Source of the DNA: Candidatus Aerophobus profundus SCGC AAA252-L23 | GTDB lineage: Bacteria; Aerophobota; Aerophobia; Aerophobales; Aerophobaceae | Direction of reading: 5' to 3' | Assembly (NCBI GenBank): GCA_000402295.1 | Contig: AQRW01000179.1 | Location: 1 to 16,212 of the forward strand | DNA length: 16,212 nucleotides | Part shown: positions 1 to 5,805 of the stretch, in pieces | Layout: every line of letters begins with the position of its first letter | How positions within the stretch are numbered: position 1 is the first letter of the stretch | Translations under genes and position numbers: made by a program | Notes under the pieces: model-generated | What the model was told of the DNA's origin: nothing | Databases searched by the model: none | The model's input: the letters and a program-made list of their open reading frames with translations, nothing else

Positions 1-95
1 CAGGGGGTTAGGTAATTATCATTCGTGTTTAACTGTTCTTTCCTGATAGAAAGAAAGAAAGGAGAAGTAATGGCGTCTCGCAAACCTTTACCTTC
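1..95 (+). repeat. left arm of a 95-bp perfect inverted repeat
   Basis: The first 95 bases are the exact reverse complement of 3725-3819. Identity stops sharply at 95/96, matching 3725/3724; on the other side it stops only because the window begins, so the true repeat could be longer. Read on the minus strand, the arm encodes residues of the radical SAM protein (GLRDAITSPFF and onward) in frame with the gene at 96-1226, so the sequence is native to that gene. The coincidence with the window edge suggests an assembly-graph overlap at a contig end, but a real inverted duplication is not excluded. Confidence 0.95.
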
Positions 96-1226
96 TTTCC
101 AGAGTTTTTCAATGTTATCCACAGCAAAGTGTACAAAGACGCAGGGCTCAATATCACCCTGGGAATTTATGTGAAAGTACTTGCGGCCTGCGGCAATACA
201 TCCACCTGTCCAGGGTCCATCATTCCAGAAATCCCCGATAAAAACAGGTTTTTCCGAACGATATTTCCATATTCTTTTCCTGAGCATAGTCCTCTGTTCC
301 GGAGTAGGCATAAGGTCAACTATCGGTTCTTTACCGATGGGGATATAGATGAAATACCAGCCGAAAGAACAATGTTTAGAGATTAAGTAATCAATGAATT
401 CTTCGCTACTGACCAGTTCTGCATTTTGGTGGGTCACTGTGATGGAAAATCCTTCCAGAATCCCTGCCTGATAAAGTTTTTCCCTGGCCTCCTCAATTTT
501 TTCCCAGACACCTTTTCCTCTCCTTTCATCAGTCTCTTTCTTAAAACCTTCTACGCTAATAGCTAGGGCCATGTTTCCCACTTTAGCCAATCTCTCAATT
601 TTCTTATCGTCAAGAAGAGTTCCGTTGGTATAAACCTGAAAAAACATATCTTGGTGTTCCTCAAATAAATCTATGATATCTTTATTAGTTTGCCTGTCCT
701 TGTAGTAAAAAGGTTCACCTCCTGAAATAGTAAGGAATTTAATTCCCAGTTCTTTTGCCTCCCTCAATATGCGATCCAGAGTTTGGTAAGATAATCCCTG
801 GCCTCGGGAATACTCATGGGCATAACAACCATAACAATGTAGATTGCAGGCTACAGTGGGAGAAATGACGAAAAACCAGGGAGCTTTAAAATGGTTTTCT
901 TCAAGTTTATCCCTTTTTTTAGCTTCCGTTACCCAGTCACAAAAAAAGTTTTCGGCCAGTCTTTCCCGGGGAATTTTGGAAAGTCGTTCCTGGAGAAGTA
1001 TTCTGGATAACTCGGTCCAGGGATGTCTCTGTCGAAAAGCTTTTTCTACATTTTCCATGGCTGCTTGGTTAGGACCAGCAAATTTATAGAGTCCCTGAAG
1101 TATCTTGTCAAACTTCTGATAGAATTCTTTCTGGTTTCTTGTATCGGCAAGCTGGCTCAGCAATCGCTTGATTTCCCACTTTACTAAATTTTTTTTCACT
1201 TTCGTCCCCAATGGTTTTGCACTCAC
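1..1226 (-). CDS. radical SAM/SPASM-like protein, 5' part (gene cut at window edge)
   Basis: The GTG start at 1226 has an AGGAGG five bases upstream. Reading the minus strand gives an uninterrupted frame of 408 codons to the window edge. Residues 127-134 form the CX3CX2C motif (CNLHCYGC) that binds the SAM-cleaving 4Fe-4S cluster, and GGEP follows at 169-172. Near the end, a GGCIAAG stretch and a GDIEPC stretch resemble the cysteines of a SPASM or twitch auxiliary-cluster domain. Its natural continuation is the plus-strand frame at 3725-4129, which shares the 95-bp repeat and carries on in phase. Joined at the repeat, the protein would be 511 aa. The gene lies 47 bp downstream of tetR on the same strand, so the two probably form an operon. 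The family (COG0535-like) modifies peptides or small molecules; the substrate is unknown. Confidence 0.88.
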   Translation of the reverse strand, partial: MSAKPLGTKVKKNLVKWEIKRLLSQLADTRNQKEFYQKFDKILQGLYKFAGPNQAAMENVEKAFRQRHPWTELSRILLQERLSKIPRERLAENFFCDWVTEAKKRDKLEENHFKAPWFFVISPTVACNLHCYGCYAHEYSRGQGLSYQTLDRILREAKELGIKFLTISGGEPFYYKDRQTNKDIIDLFEEHQDMFFQVYTNGTLLDDKKIERLAKVGNMALAISVEGFKKETDERRGKGVWEKIEEAREKLYQAGILEGFSITVTHQNAELVSSEEFIDYLISKHCSFGWYFIYIPIGKEPIVDLMPTPEQRTMLRKRIWKYRSEKPVFIGDFWNDGPWTGGCIAAGRKYFHINSQGDIEPCVFVHFAVDNIEKLWKEGKGLRDAITSPFFLSIRKEQLNTNDNYLTP

Positions 1227-1273
1227 AGCGTCCTCCTTTACGGGTCACTAATGTGGTTATTAAAAACAGATAG

Positions 1274-1924
1274 TTACTTTTTTGAAGAAGAGTTCTGAGT
1301 AAGAAACAAAGATGAATGAGCTCCTTTCCAGAATATCTCCCAGGCTAGGAACCGGTCGGCAGATAGGGAGTCCTTCTCTCCTCCATAAACCCAATAGATA
1401 GTGAGACTATGAACAATTCCTATCAAAATAACGGCTAATTTTCGCGGATTCAGATTCTTGATTTCTCCCTCTTTAATGCCTTGTTTAATCAAGCTATCAA
1501 CCAGAGCAAGATATTGAGAATTTATCTTAATTACCCTTTGCAGAAGTTTCTCTTCTAATTCTTTCTTGAATTGTTCAGGAAAAGTTTGCGTGATTTTGAA
1601 GAAATTAGCGTTATTCTCCAGGAATTTGAGGTGAACCCCAATAGCCAGTCTTATCTTTTCAGAAAAAGACTTTCCTTGAGTGATCCCCACCTTTATTTTT
1701 TCCAACAAAACATGCAGTTTCTTTTCAATTACTGAAAGAAAAAGATCCTTCTTATTAGCAAAGTGAAGATATATTGTCCCTTTACCCAAATTGGCTTCTC
1801 TGGCAATTTCTTCTACCGTAGTGAGATGAAAACCCTTTTCGGCAAAGAGTTTTTCAGCAGCCTCTTGTATTTGAACAGTATGATTAAGCTGTTTTGATTT
1901 TCTTTTTTCTTGAGCCTCAATCAC
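1274..1924 (-). CDS. TetR/AcrR-family transcriptional regulator
   Basis: This 216-aa protein has the length and layout of a TetR repressor. The N-terminal DNA-binding domain spans about residues 14-62, with the family signature TTVEEIAREANLGKGTIYLHF (shown here for recognition as TTVEEIA...GKGTIYLHF) and the usual 'NKKDLF' turn after it. The rest is a variable helical ligand-binding and dimer domain, so the effector cannot be read. The GTG start at 1924 is set by an AGGAGG at 1934-1939 on the minus strand. A strong promoter and a 30-bp palindrome lie just upstream, consistent with autoregulation. The gene is divergent from an acyl-CoA thioesterase and 47 bp upstream of the radical SAM gene. 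Several TetR relatives sense acyl-CoAs, which would suit the thioesterase neighbour, but that is inference. Confidence 0.93.
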   Translation of the reverse strand: MIEAQEKRKSKQLNHTVQIQEAAEKLFAEKGFHLTTVEEIAREANLGKGTIYLHFANKKDLFLSVIEKKLHVLLEKIKVGITQGKSFSEKIRLAIGVHLKFLENNANFFKITQTFPEQFKKELEEKLLQRVIKINSQYLALVDSLIKQGIKEGEIKNLNPRKLAVILIGIVHSLTIYWVYGGEKDSLSADRFLAWEIFWKGAHSSLFLTQNSSSKK

Positions 1925-1942
1925 TAAAATTCCTCCTGGTGG

Positions 1943-1972
1943 AAATGATGGCTGACCATTCAGTCATCATTT
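1943..1972. promoter_or_regulatory. 30-bp palindrome, probable TetR operator
   Basis: The arms AAATGATGGCTGA (1943-1955) and TCAGTCATCATTT (1960-1972) are inverted repeats of 13 bases with one mismatch around a 4-base centre. The site sits 19-48 bases upstream of the tetR start and overlaps the -10 box of its promoter, which is the expected place for an autorepressor operator. Length and symmetry suit a TetR dimer or pair of dimers. Confidence 0.75.
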
Positions 1973-1996
1973 TATCACAAAACAAAATAGTGTCAA
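1969..1996 (-). promoter_or_regulatory. sigma-70-type promoter of tetR
   Basis: On the minus strand a perfect -35 box TTGACA (1991-1996) is followed after 16 bases by TAAAAT (1969-1974). Transcription would begin inside the operator palindrome and read into tetR and, 47 bp after it, the radical SAM gene. Confidence 0.7.
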
Positions 1997-2143
1997 GTAT
2001 CTGAGTTATCTCGTCCTGATTGACCACAAACAATTGATAGGGTAGAATATTGAGTTGACCACTAAAAAGAGTAAAAAGAGAACCGTCCCCTTTTATACTT
2101 TTTTTCTGACAAAAATTGGATGTTCGGCGAGGAGGCATAAAGG

Positions 2144-2632
2144 ATGAAAAGGAAAATATCTGAATCAAAGGTGAAGCTAATAGAAATAGTATTGCCTGGG
2201 GATACTAATCAGTACGGGACAATTTTTGGAGGATATCTGATTTCTCTAATGGATAAGGCTGCTTTCATTTCCGCCAGCCGATATACCCGAAAGACCTGTG
2301 TTACTGCCGGAATGGACCGTTTGGACTTTACTCAGTCTATCAAGGTGGGAGAGATAATAGAAATTAGTGCTCACCTGAATTTTGTTTCTCGAAGCGCCAT
2401 GGAAATAGAGGTGGAAGTCTGGGGAGAAAATATCCTCAGTGGGAAAAAAGTCAAGGCTTGTTCCGGCTATTTTACCTTTGTGGCGGTGGATGGAAAGGGA
2501 AAACCTGTTCTTGTACCTGAGCCAAAACTGGAAACAAAAGAGGAGATTAAGAGATTCCAGGAGGGTAAAAAGAGACATGAGGCCAGGGCACGAACCCGGC
2601 GGCAAGCTGACCAGAAAGCTTCTGACAATTAG
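2144..2632 (+). CDS. acyl-CoA thioesterase, hotdog fold (YciA/BACH type)
   Basis: The 162-aa protein is one hotdog domain that should hydrolyse acyl-CoA to free acid and CoA in the cytoplasm. The segment N22-QYGTIFGG-YLISLMDKAA holds the family's conserved Asn (N22) and the acidic residue (D37) on the central helix, and the region around 55-70 (GMDRLDFTQSIKVGE) matches the strand pair after it. The last ~35 residues are highly charged and probably extend past the fold. The start ATG has AGGAGG at 2130-2135, eight bases upstream. It is divergent from tetR with a 219-bp gap holding the tetR promoter and operator, so it may share control, although no second operator copy was seen near its own start. 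The chain length of its substrate cannot be told. Confidence 0.9.
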   Translation: MKRKISESKVKLIEIVLPGDTNQYGTIFGGYLISLMDKAAFISASRYTRKTCVTAGMDRLDFTQSIKVGEIIEISAHLNFVSRSAMEIEVEVWGENILSGKKVKACSGYFTFVAVDGKGKPVLVPEPKLETKEEIKRFQEGKKRHEARARTRRQADQKASDN

Positions 2633-2659
2633 GTAGGTTAAATACTCTCCAGAGATAAT

Positions 2660-2687
2660 AATTTAGATTTCATATAAAATCAAATTT
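2660..2687. terminator. weak AT-rich stem-loop between convergent genes
   Basis: AATTTAGATTT (2660-2670) can pair with AAATCAAATTT (2677-2687) with a one-base bulge and a 6-base loop. It lies between the convergent thioesterase and C_GCAxxG_C_C genes, where a bidirectional terminator is expected. The stem is A/T only apart from one pair, so the call is tentative. Confidence 0.3.
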
Positions 2688-2708
2688 AAGCTCAAATTGT
2701 GCGGAAGC

Positions 2709-3239
2709 TTATTTTGATTTATGCTCTTCCTCCCAGATAATTTTCGCTGTCCAGACGGCTGCTTTAGCCACTACCACCGGGCATTTATCCTCATGACCTC
2801 CGGCTTCCTCAAAGGCTTGGTGTTCCTCTTCATCCCAGAAATCAAAACTGCGACCAAAGATCTTCTGCTGAATCTCTTGGCAAATACAACTTCCGTATTC
2901 TTTCTGGAATCTATCCTGAAGCTTTTTAGCCAGCATCTCCGACTTTTTGTTAAAGATAGGCTGATCAAACTCTGATCGTTTGCGGCCATAAAAATAACTT
3001 ATCATCATAGTTCCTCCGGAAAGTGCTCCACAGGAACCATTGGTACTGCCCCCAACCCCTCCGGCCAGGGCATAAGAAGCCCGGAAAAGATTGTCATCTT
3101 TGATTTGAAAGACCTCCTGCAGGGCAGCTACCACGCATTGGGAACAAGAATGCTTTTCCTGTTCATATTCTAATCCTAATCGATAAACTTTTTCCAGAAT
3201 TTCTTCCTTTGTTTTGCCTTGAAAAGTCTCATTACTCAA
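2709..3239 (-). CDS. C_GCAxxG_C_C family protein (cysteine-rich, probable redox)
   Basis: The 176-aa protein shows the pattern that names this family: a CSQC pair near residues 32-35, then GSCGALSGG around C70, a paired-cysteine stretch SCIC at 117-120, and a final C153 in KCPVVV. The glycine-rich loop GGVGGSTNGSCGALSGG is the most conserved part. Members are common in anaerobes and are suspected of binding metal or taking part in electron transfer, but no reaction is established. The start lacks a strong ribosome site (only GA-rich sequence upstream). The epimerase fragment lies 113 bp upstream on the same strand, separated by the 9-mer repeats, and the thioesterase converges from the other side. 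Confidence 0.88.
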   Translation of the reverse strand: MSNETFQGKTKEEILEKVYRLGLEYEQEKHSCSQCVVAALQEVFQIKDDNLFRASYALAGGVGGSTNGSCGALSGGTMMISYFYGRKRSEFDQPIFNKKSEMLAKKLQDRFQKEYGSCICQEIQQKIFGRSFDFWDEEEHQAFEEAGGHEDKCPVVVAKAAVWTAKIIWEEEHKSK

Positions 3240-3280
3240 TTTCTTTCTTCCTTATCTCGTTCTTTCCGTTGAAAGATGTT

Positions 3281-3352
3281 TGATCCAGATGAACTAAACG
3301 AACCAGATGAACTAAAGGAACGAGAGGAACGGAATGAACCAAAGGAACCTTA
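3281..3352 (+). repeat. tandem degenerate 9-mers with GAAC core (8 units)
   Basis: Eight consecutive 9-base units follow the pattern N-GAAC-NNNN, for example TGAACTAAA, CGAACCAGA, GGAACGAGA and TGAACCAAA; the first unit has GATC in place of GAAC. The array ends exactly at the epimerase stop codon. The same family occurs at 7449-7529. Because 9 is a multiple of three the array stays open in reading frames, which creates a spurious small ORF. Confidence 0.85.
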
Positions 3353-3724
3353 TTAGATGGTATTTTTCTTAATCCACCCGGCGTATTCAGCCACTGCCTC
3401 TTCAATGTTATATTTGGGCTCAAAGCCAAGTTCCTTTTTTGCCAGGGATATATTTAGGGTCTCACCGCGAGGAATAAATTTTCCAGGTCCTATCTTTACC
3501 TGGATAGGAAAGGGACTATATTTCTGGGCGATGGAGACCAGATCAAGAAAATTAATAGCTTCCTCAGCAGCAATGTTGAATATCCGGTGTTTGAGATTCT
3601 TGGTTTGGTAAACCAGAACTGTGCCTTGAGCAATGTCCTTGACATAGGTGAATCCCAAACTTTGCTCGGCTCCCTTCTCCAGTTCAAGATTGGGCAGTCC
3701 CTCAATGCAGCCAAATAAAGTCCT
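3353..3724 (-). CDS. NAD-dependent epimerase/dehydratase (extended SDR), C-terminal fragment
   Basis: The frame reads RTLFGCIEG...GFTYVKDIAQGTVLVYQT...FNIAAEEAINFLDLVSIAQ...LNISLAKKELGFEPKYNIEEAVAEYAGWIKK. This is the C-terminal third of an extended short-chain dehydrogenase such as a nucleotide-sugar epimerase: the 'F.YVkDiA' strand, the 'iFNIa' strand and the closing 'LGf.P...ieeai..y..W' motif are all present. The N-terminal NAD-binding GxxGxxG domain and the YxxxK catalytic site are missing. Family members run about 300-330 aa; only 123 remain. Upstream of 3724 the frame enters the inverted repeat, becomes non-homologous and meets a TAA at 3788-3790. So there is no genuine start: the gene is beheaded exactly where the 95-bp repeat begins. 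A TTG at 3658 could be called as a start but has no support. Confidence 0.8.
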   Translation of the reverse strand, partial: RTLFGCIEGLPNLELEKGAEQSLGFTYVKDIAQGTVLVYQTKNLKHRIFNIAAEEAINFLDLVSIAQKYSPFPIQVKIGPGKFIPRGETLNISLAKKELGFEPKYNIEEAVAEYAGWIKKNTI

Positions 3725-3819
3725 GAAGGTAAAGGTTTGCGAGACGCCATTACTTCTCCTTTCTTTCTTTCTATCAGGAAAGAACAGTTAAACACGAATG
3801 ATAATTACCTAACCCCCTG
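3725..3819 (-). repeat. right arm of the 95-bp perfect inverted repeat
   Basis: Exact reverse complement of 1-95. On the plus strand it encodes EGKGLRDAITS and onward, in frame with the remainder of the radical SAM C-terminus to 4129. Position 3724/3725 is therefore the breakpoint between epimerase-derived and radical-SAM-derived DNA. Confidence 0.95.
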
Positions 3820-4129
3820 CACTATCATTGACAAACCTGAAATATTAAGGAAAGTCGTTAAGGAATACGGAGCCTATCCCACCCATAAGGGGGCAGAAAC
3901 TATTATCCAGGGAGAAATCGCTGACTTTCTGGATAAGTACTCTAAAGAAATGGATAAAATCACTCGACCTGATTTTGAAAGAATGATCGCCGGAGATTTC
4001 GACAGTCCTATTCTCAAATTGAGCAAAGTCATCAAGAACCATCAGGAAAAAAACAGAAGAGAAGTTGAAATGCAAAGCAAAAAAAATGGAATCCTGCAGA
4101 AACAGGTAAAGGAGAAGGCCTCCCTATGA
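3725..4129 (+). CDS. radical SAM/SPASM-like protein, 3' part (detached from its 5' half)
   Basis: This 134-residue frame (EGKGLRDAITSPFF...LTPCTIIDKPEILRKVVKEYGAYPTHKGAE...) is the C-terminal end of the protein whose 5' part is at 1-1226. The first ~31 residues are encoded twice, once in each repeat arm. A TAA at 3716-3718 sits three codons before the repeat, and the first possible start is a TTG at 3737, so it has no natural beginning here. The 'TPC' cysteine is probably a ligand of the auxiliary cluster begun by GGCIAAG/GDIEPC in the other half. The stop TGA at 4127-4129 overlaps the ATG of the next radical SAM gene by four bases, the sign of translational coupling in an operon. If the two halves are joined the product is 511 aa. 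Confidence 0.82.
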   Translation, partial: EGKGLRDAITSPFFLSIRKEQLNTNDNYLTPCTIIDKPEILRKVVKEYGAYPTHKGAETIIQGEIADFLDKYSKEMDKITRPDFERMIAGDFDSPILKLSKVIKNHQEKNRREVEMQSKKNGILQKQVKEKASL

Positions 4130-5466
4130 AAGTCACCTTAATCTCCCCTACCTGGAAATCTGAAACCAAGAAAAAAAGAATAAAAAGAGATCGAGTATTT
4201 AAGTTCCCTCAGCTCAGTCTCTTAGCTGTAGCTGCGGTAACTCCGGAAGATATCGAGATTGATCTGATTGACGAGAATGTTCAAGAAATTGACTTTGAGA
4301 AAAAGACAGATTTAGTGGGCATTACCTCGATGACCGCTGCTGCTCCCAGAGCCTATCAGGTAGCTGATGAGTTTAGGAGAAGAGGAACCCCTGTAGTTCT
4401 CGGAGGAATGCATCCTTCGGCTGTTCCCGAAGAAGCGGCCGCTCATGCCGAGGCAGTAGTAATAGGAGAAGCGGAATCAACCTGGCCCCAGCTTATTAGG
4501 GATTTCCAGAGAGGAGGGAGAAAAACTCTCCAAAAATTCTACCACAATACAGAAAGAATAAATCTTGCTCATCTTCCCATCCCCAAAAGGTCTTTGCTCA
4601 AGAAAGACAAGTATATTACCACTCGCCTCATTCAGGTCAGTCGAGGATGTCCCTTTGACTGCTCTTTTTGCTCGGTAAGTCGGTTTTTTGGTAAGAAATA
4701 CCGACTCCGCCCCATTAAAGATGTCGTTCATGAAATAAAAGGTATGATCGGTAAATCACTGGGCAGTCGTTTTGTCGGATTCATGGACGACAATATTATG
4801 GGTAACGTAAGCTATGCTAAGGAATTATTTCAAGCTCTTATACCCCTTAAGCTCATCTGGCTGGGGCAGTCCTCTATTAATGCGGCTCAAGATCTGGAAC
4901 TTTTGAGATTAGCTTCCCGGTCCGGTTGTCGGGGTCTCTTCGTTGGTTTTGAATCTATTTCCCCTAACTCACTCCGAGAGGCAGAAAAGTTTCAAAATAA
5001 AATAAGTTTTTATGAAAAAGCAGTCCGGAGATTTCACCGATTCGGCATTTTTATTGAAGGAGCTTTCATTTTTGGATTTGATAACGACGATATTAGTATA
5101 TTTAGAAAAACAGTGAGGTTCATAAATAAGGTCAAACTCGATGCCATTCAGTTCGGTATTCTTACTCCCTTTCCGGGAACCAGATTATTCGATAAACTGG
5201 AGAAGGAAAAACGAATCGTTGACCGGGACTGGTCTGACTATGATATCTCCAATGTGGTATTTAAACCCAGACTAATGACTACTGATGACTTGAAGGATGG
5301 ATTCACCTGGGCCTATCAAAAAGTTTATAGTATTCCCTCTATGATCTACCGACTTTCCAGCGTAGTTACCGGAGGAAGATGGAAATATCTAAGTGGCATT
5401 TTGACCCTTAATTTAGGCTATAGGAGAATGTTCAAAACAGTAGAAAAAGTTACCTGCCCTGGCTGA
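4126..5466 (+). CDS. B12-binding domain radical SAM protein
   Basis: The 446-aa protein has a cobalamin-binding Rossmann domain over about residues 1-130, with the VLGGMHPSAVPEEA motif at 91-104, followed by a radical SAM barrel whose cluster motif CPFDCSFC holds C175, C179 and C182. The stretch GFMDDNIMGN and the GLFVGFESI strand are typical of the BchE/HpnJ-like class, and the tail resembles the extra C-terminal domain of these enzymes. Class members perform methylations, ring contractions or oxidative rearrangements of lipids, tetrapyrroles or other small molecules; the substrate cannot be told. Its start overlaps the stop of the upstream radical SAM gene (ATGA), so two different radical SAM enzymes are probably made together. 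A small membrane protein gene follows after 96 bp. Confidence 0.92.
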   Translation: MKVTLISPTWKSETKKKRIKRDRVFKFPQLSLLAVAAVTPEDIEIDLIDENVQEIDFEKKTDLVGITSMTAAAPRAYQVADEFRRRGTPVVLGGMHPSAVPEEAAAHAEAVVIGEAESTWPQLIRDFQRGGRKTLQKFYHNTERINLAHLPIPKRSLLKKDKYITTRLIQVSRGCPFDCSFCSVSRFFGKKYRLRPIKDVVHEIKGMIGKSLGSRFVGFMDDNIMGNVSYAKELFQALIPLKLIWLGQSSINAAQDLELLRLASRSGCRGLFVGFESISPNSLREAEKFQNKISFYEKAVRRFHRFGIFIEGAFIFGFDNDDISIFRKTVRFINKVKLDAIQFGILTPFPGTRLFDKLEKEKRIVDRDWSDYDISNVVFKPRLMTTDDLKDGFTWAYQKVYSIPSMIYRLSSVVTGGRWKYLSGILTLNLGYRRMFKTVEKVTCPG

Positions 5467-5484
5467 AAGGAGAGAATAATTGGA

Positions 5485-5526
5485 TTTAACCTACCTTATC
5501 ACTTTCTTTCTTAAAAATAGGTTAAA
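5485..5526 (+). other. inverted repeat between radical SAM and small membrane protein genes
   Basis: TTTAACCTA (5485-5493) and TAGGTTAAA (5518-5526) are perfect 9-base inverted arms separated by 24 bases. It could be a weak stem-loop modulating expression of the next gene, or a binding site. No T-tract follows, so it is not a convincing terminator. Confidence 0.3.
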
Positions 5527-5562
5527 GGGGCAAACAATTAAGACTCAGAAGGAAGTGAGAGC

Positions 5563-5736
5563 TTGAGAATATTAATCCTGCTGGGAATTCTTGCTCTGGG
5601 AATCCTCGGAGTGATAATCCTTGCCCATCCTTTAGCTCTTCTGATTAAAGGAATACTGGGCATTATAGCTATTCTCTTAATTGCGGTAGGAGTAATTAGT
5701 CTTCTGGAAGGGATTATTCCCAAAAAGCAGAAATAA
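5563..5736 (+). CDS. small two-helix membrane protein, 57 aa
   Basis: A TTG start at 5563 with AAGGAAG seven bases upstream opens a 57-aa frame. It reads RILILLGILALGILGVIILA, then a short polar turn (HPLALLIKG), then ILGIIAILLIAVGVISLLEG, ending in a charged IIPKKQK tail. That is two transmembrane helices joined by a tight turn, with a basic C-terminus expected on the cytoplasmic side. I do not recognise a family. It follows the B12-binding radical SAM gene by 96 bp on the same strand and may belong to that operon. The opposite strand also has an open frame here but its composition (Arg/Ile/Pro repeats) is that of an antisense shadow. Confidence 0.6.
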   Translation: MRILILLGILALGILGVIILAHPLALLIKGILGIIAILLIAVGVISLLEGIIPKKQK

Positions 5737-5805
5737 TCAGTAAGGCGAGTACCAGCAATTTTGACTTATTTCGGTAATATAATAAGAGATCTAACTGAGA
5801 AAACC

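Noticed and set aside
129..386. Plus-strand 85-aa ORF, and another at 844-1089
   Set aside because: Both are antisense to the radical SAM gene, whose minus-strand frame carries clear CX3CX2C and GGEP motifs across the same bases.
2036..2100. Promoter for the thioesterase (TTGACC at about 2054, TATACT at about 2094)
   Set aside because: The boxes are too far apart to work together and no alternative pair has good spacing.
3496..3795. Minus-strand 99-aa ORF starting MFNCSFL and containing MASRKPLPSG
   Set aside because: It runs across the chimeric junction out of frame with both the epimerase and the radical SAM gene, so it is a junction artefact.
1..3819. Programmed phase-variable inversion (shufflon-like or invertible promoter)
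   Set aside because: No serine or tyrosine recombinase is present, the arms are plain coding sequence without dyad crossover sites, and the repeat coincides with the window edge; kept only as the less likely alternative.
5761..5805. TTG at 5761 as the start of the Nudix protein
   Set aside because: The 15 extra residues lack the zinc-ribbon pattern and the ribosome site is poorly spaced; ATG 5806 gives the usual MKYCPKCG opening.
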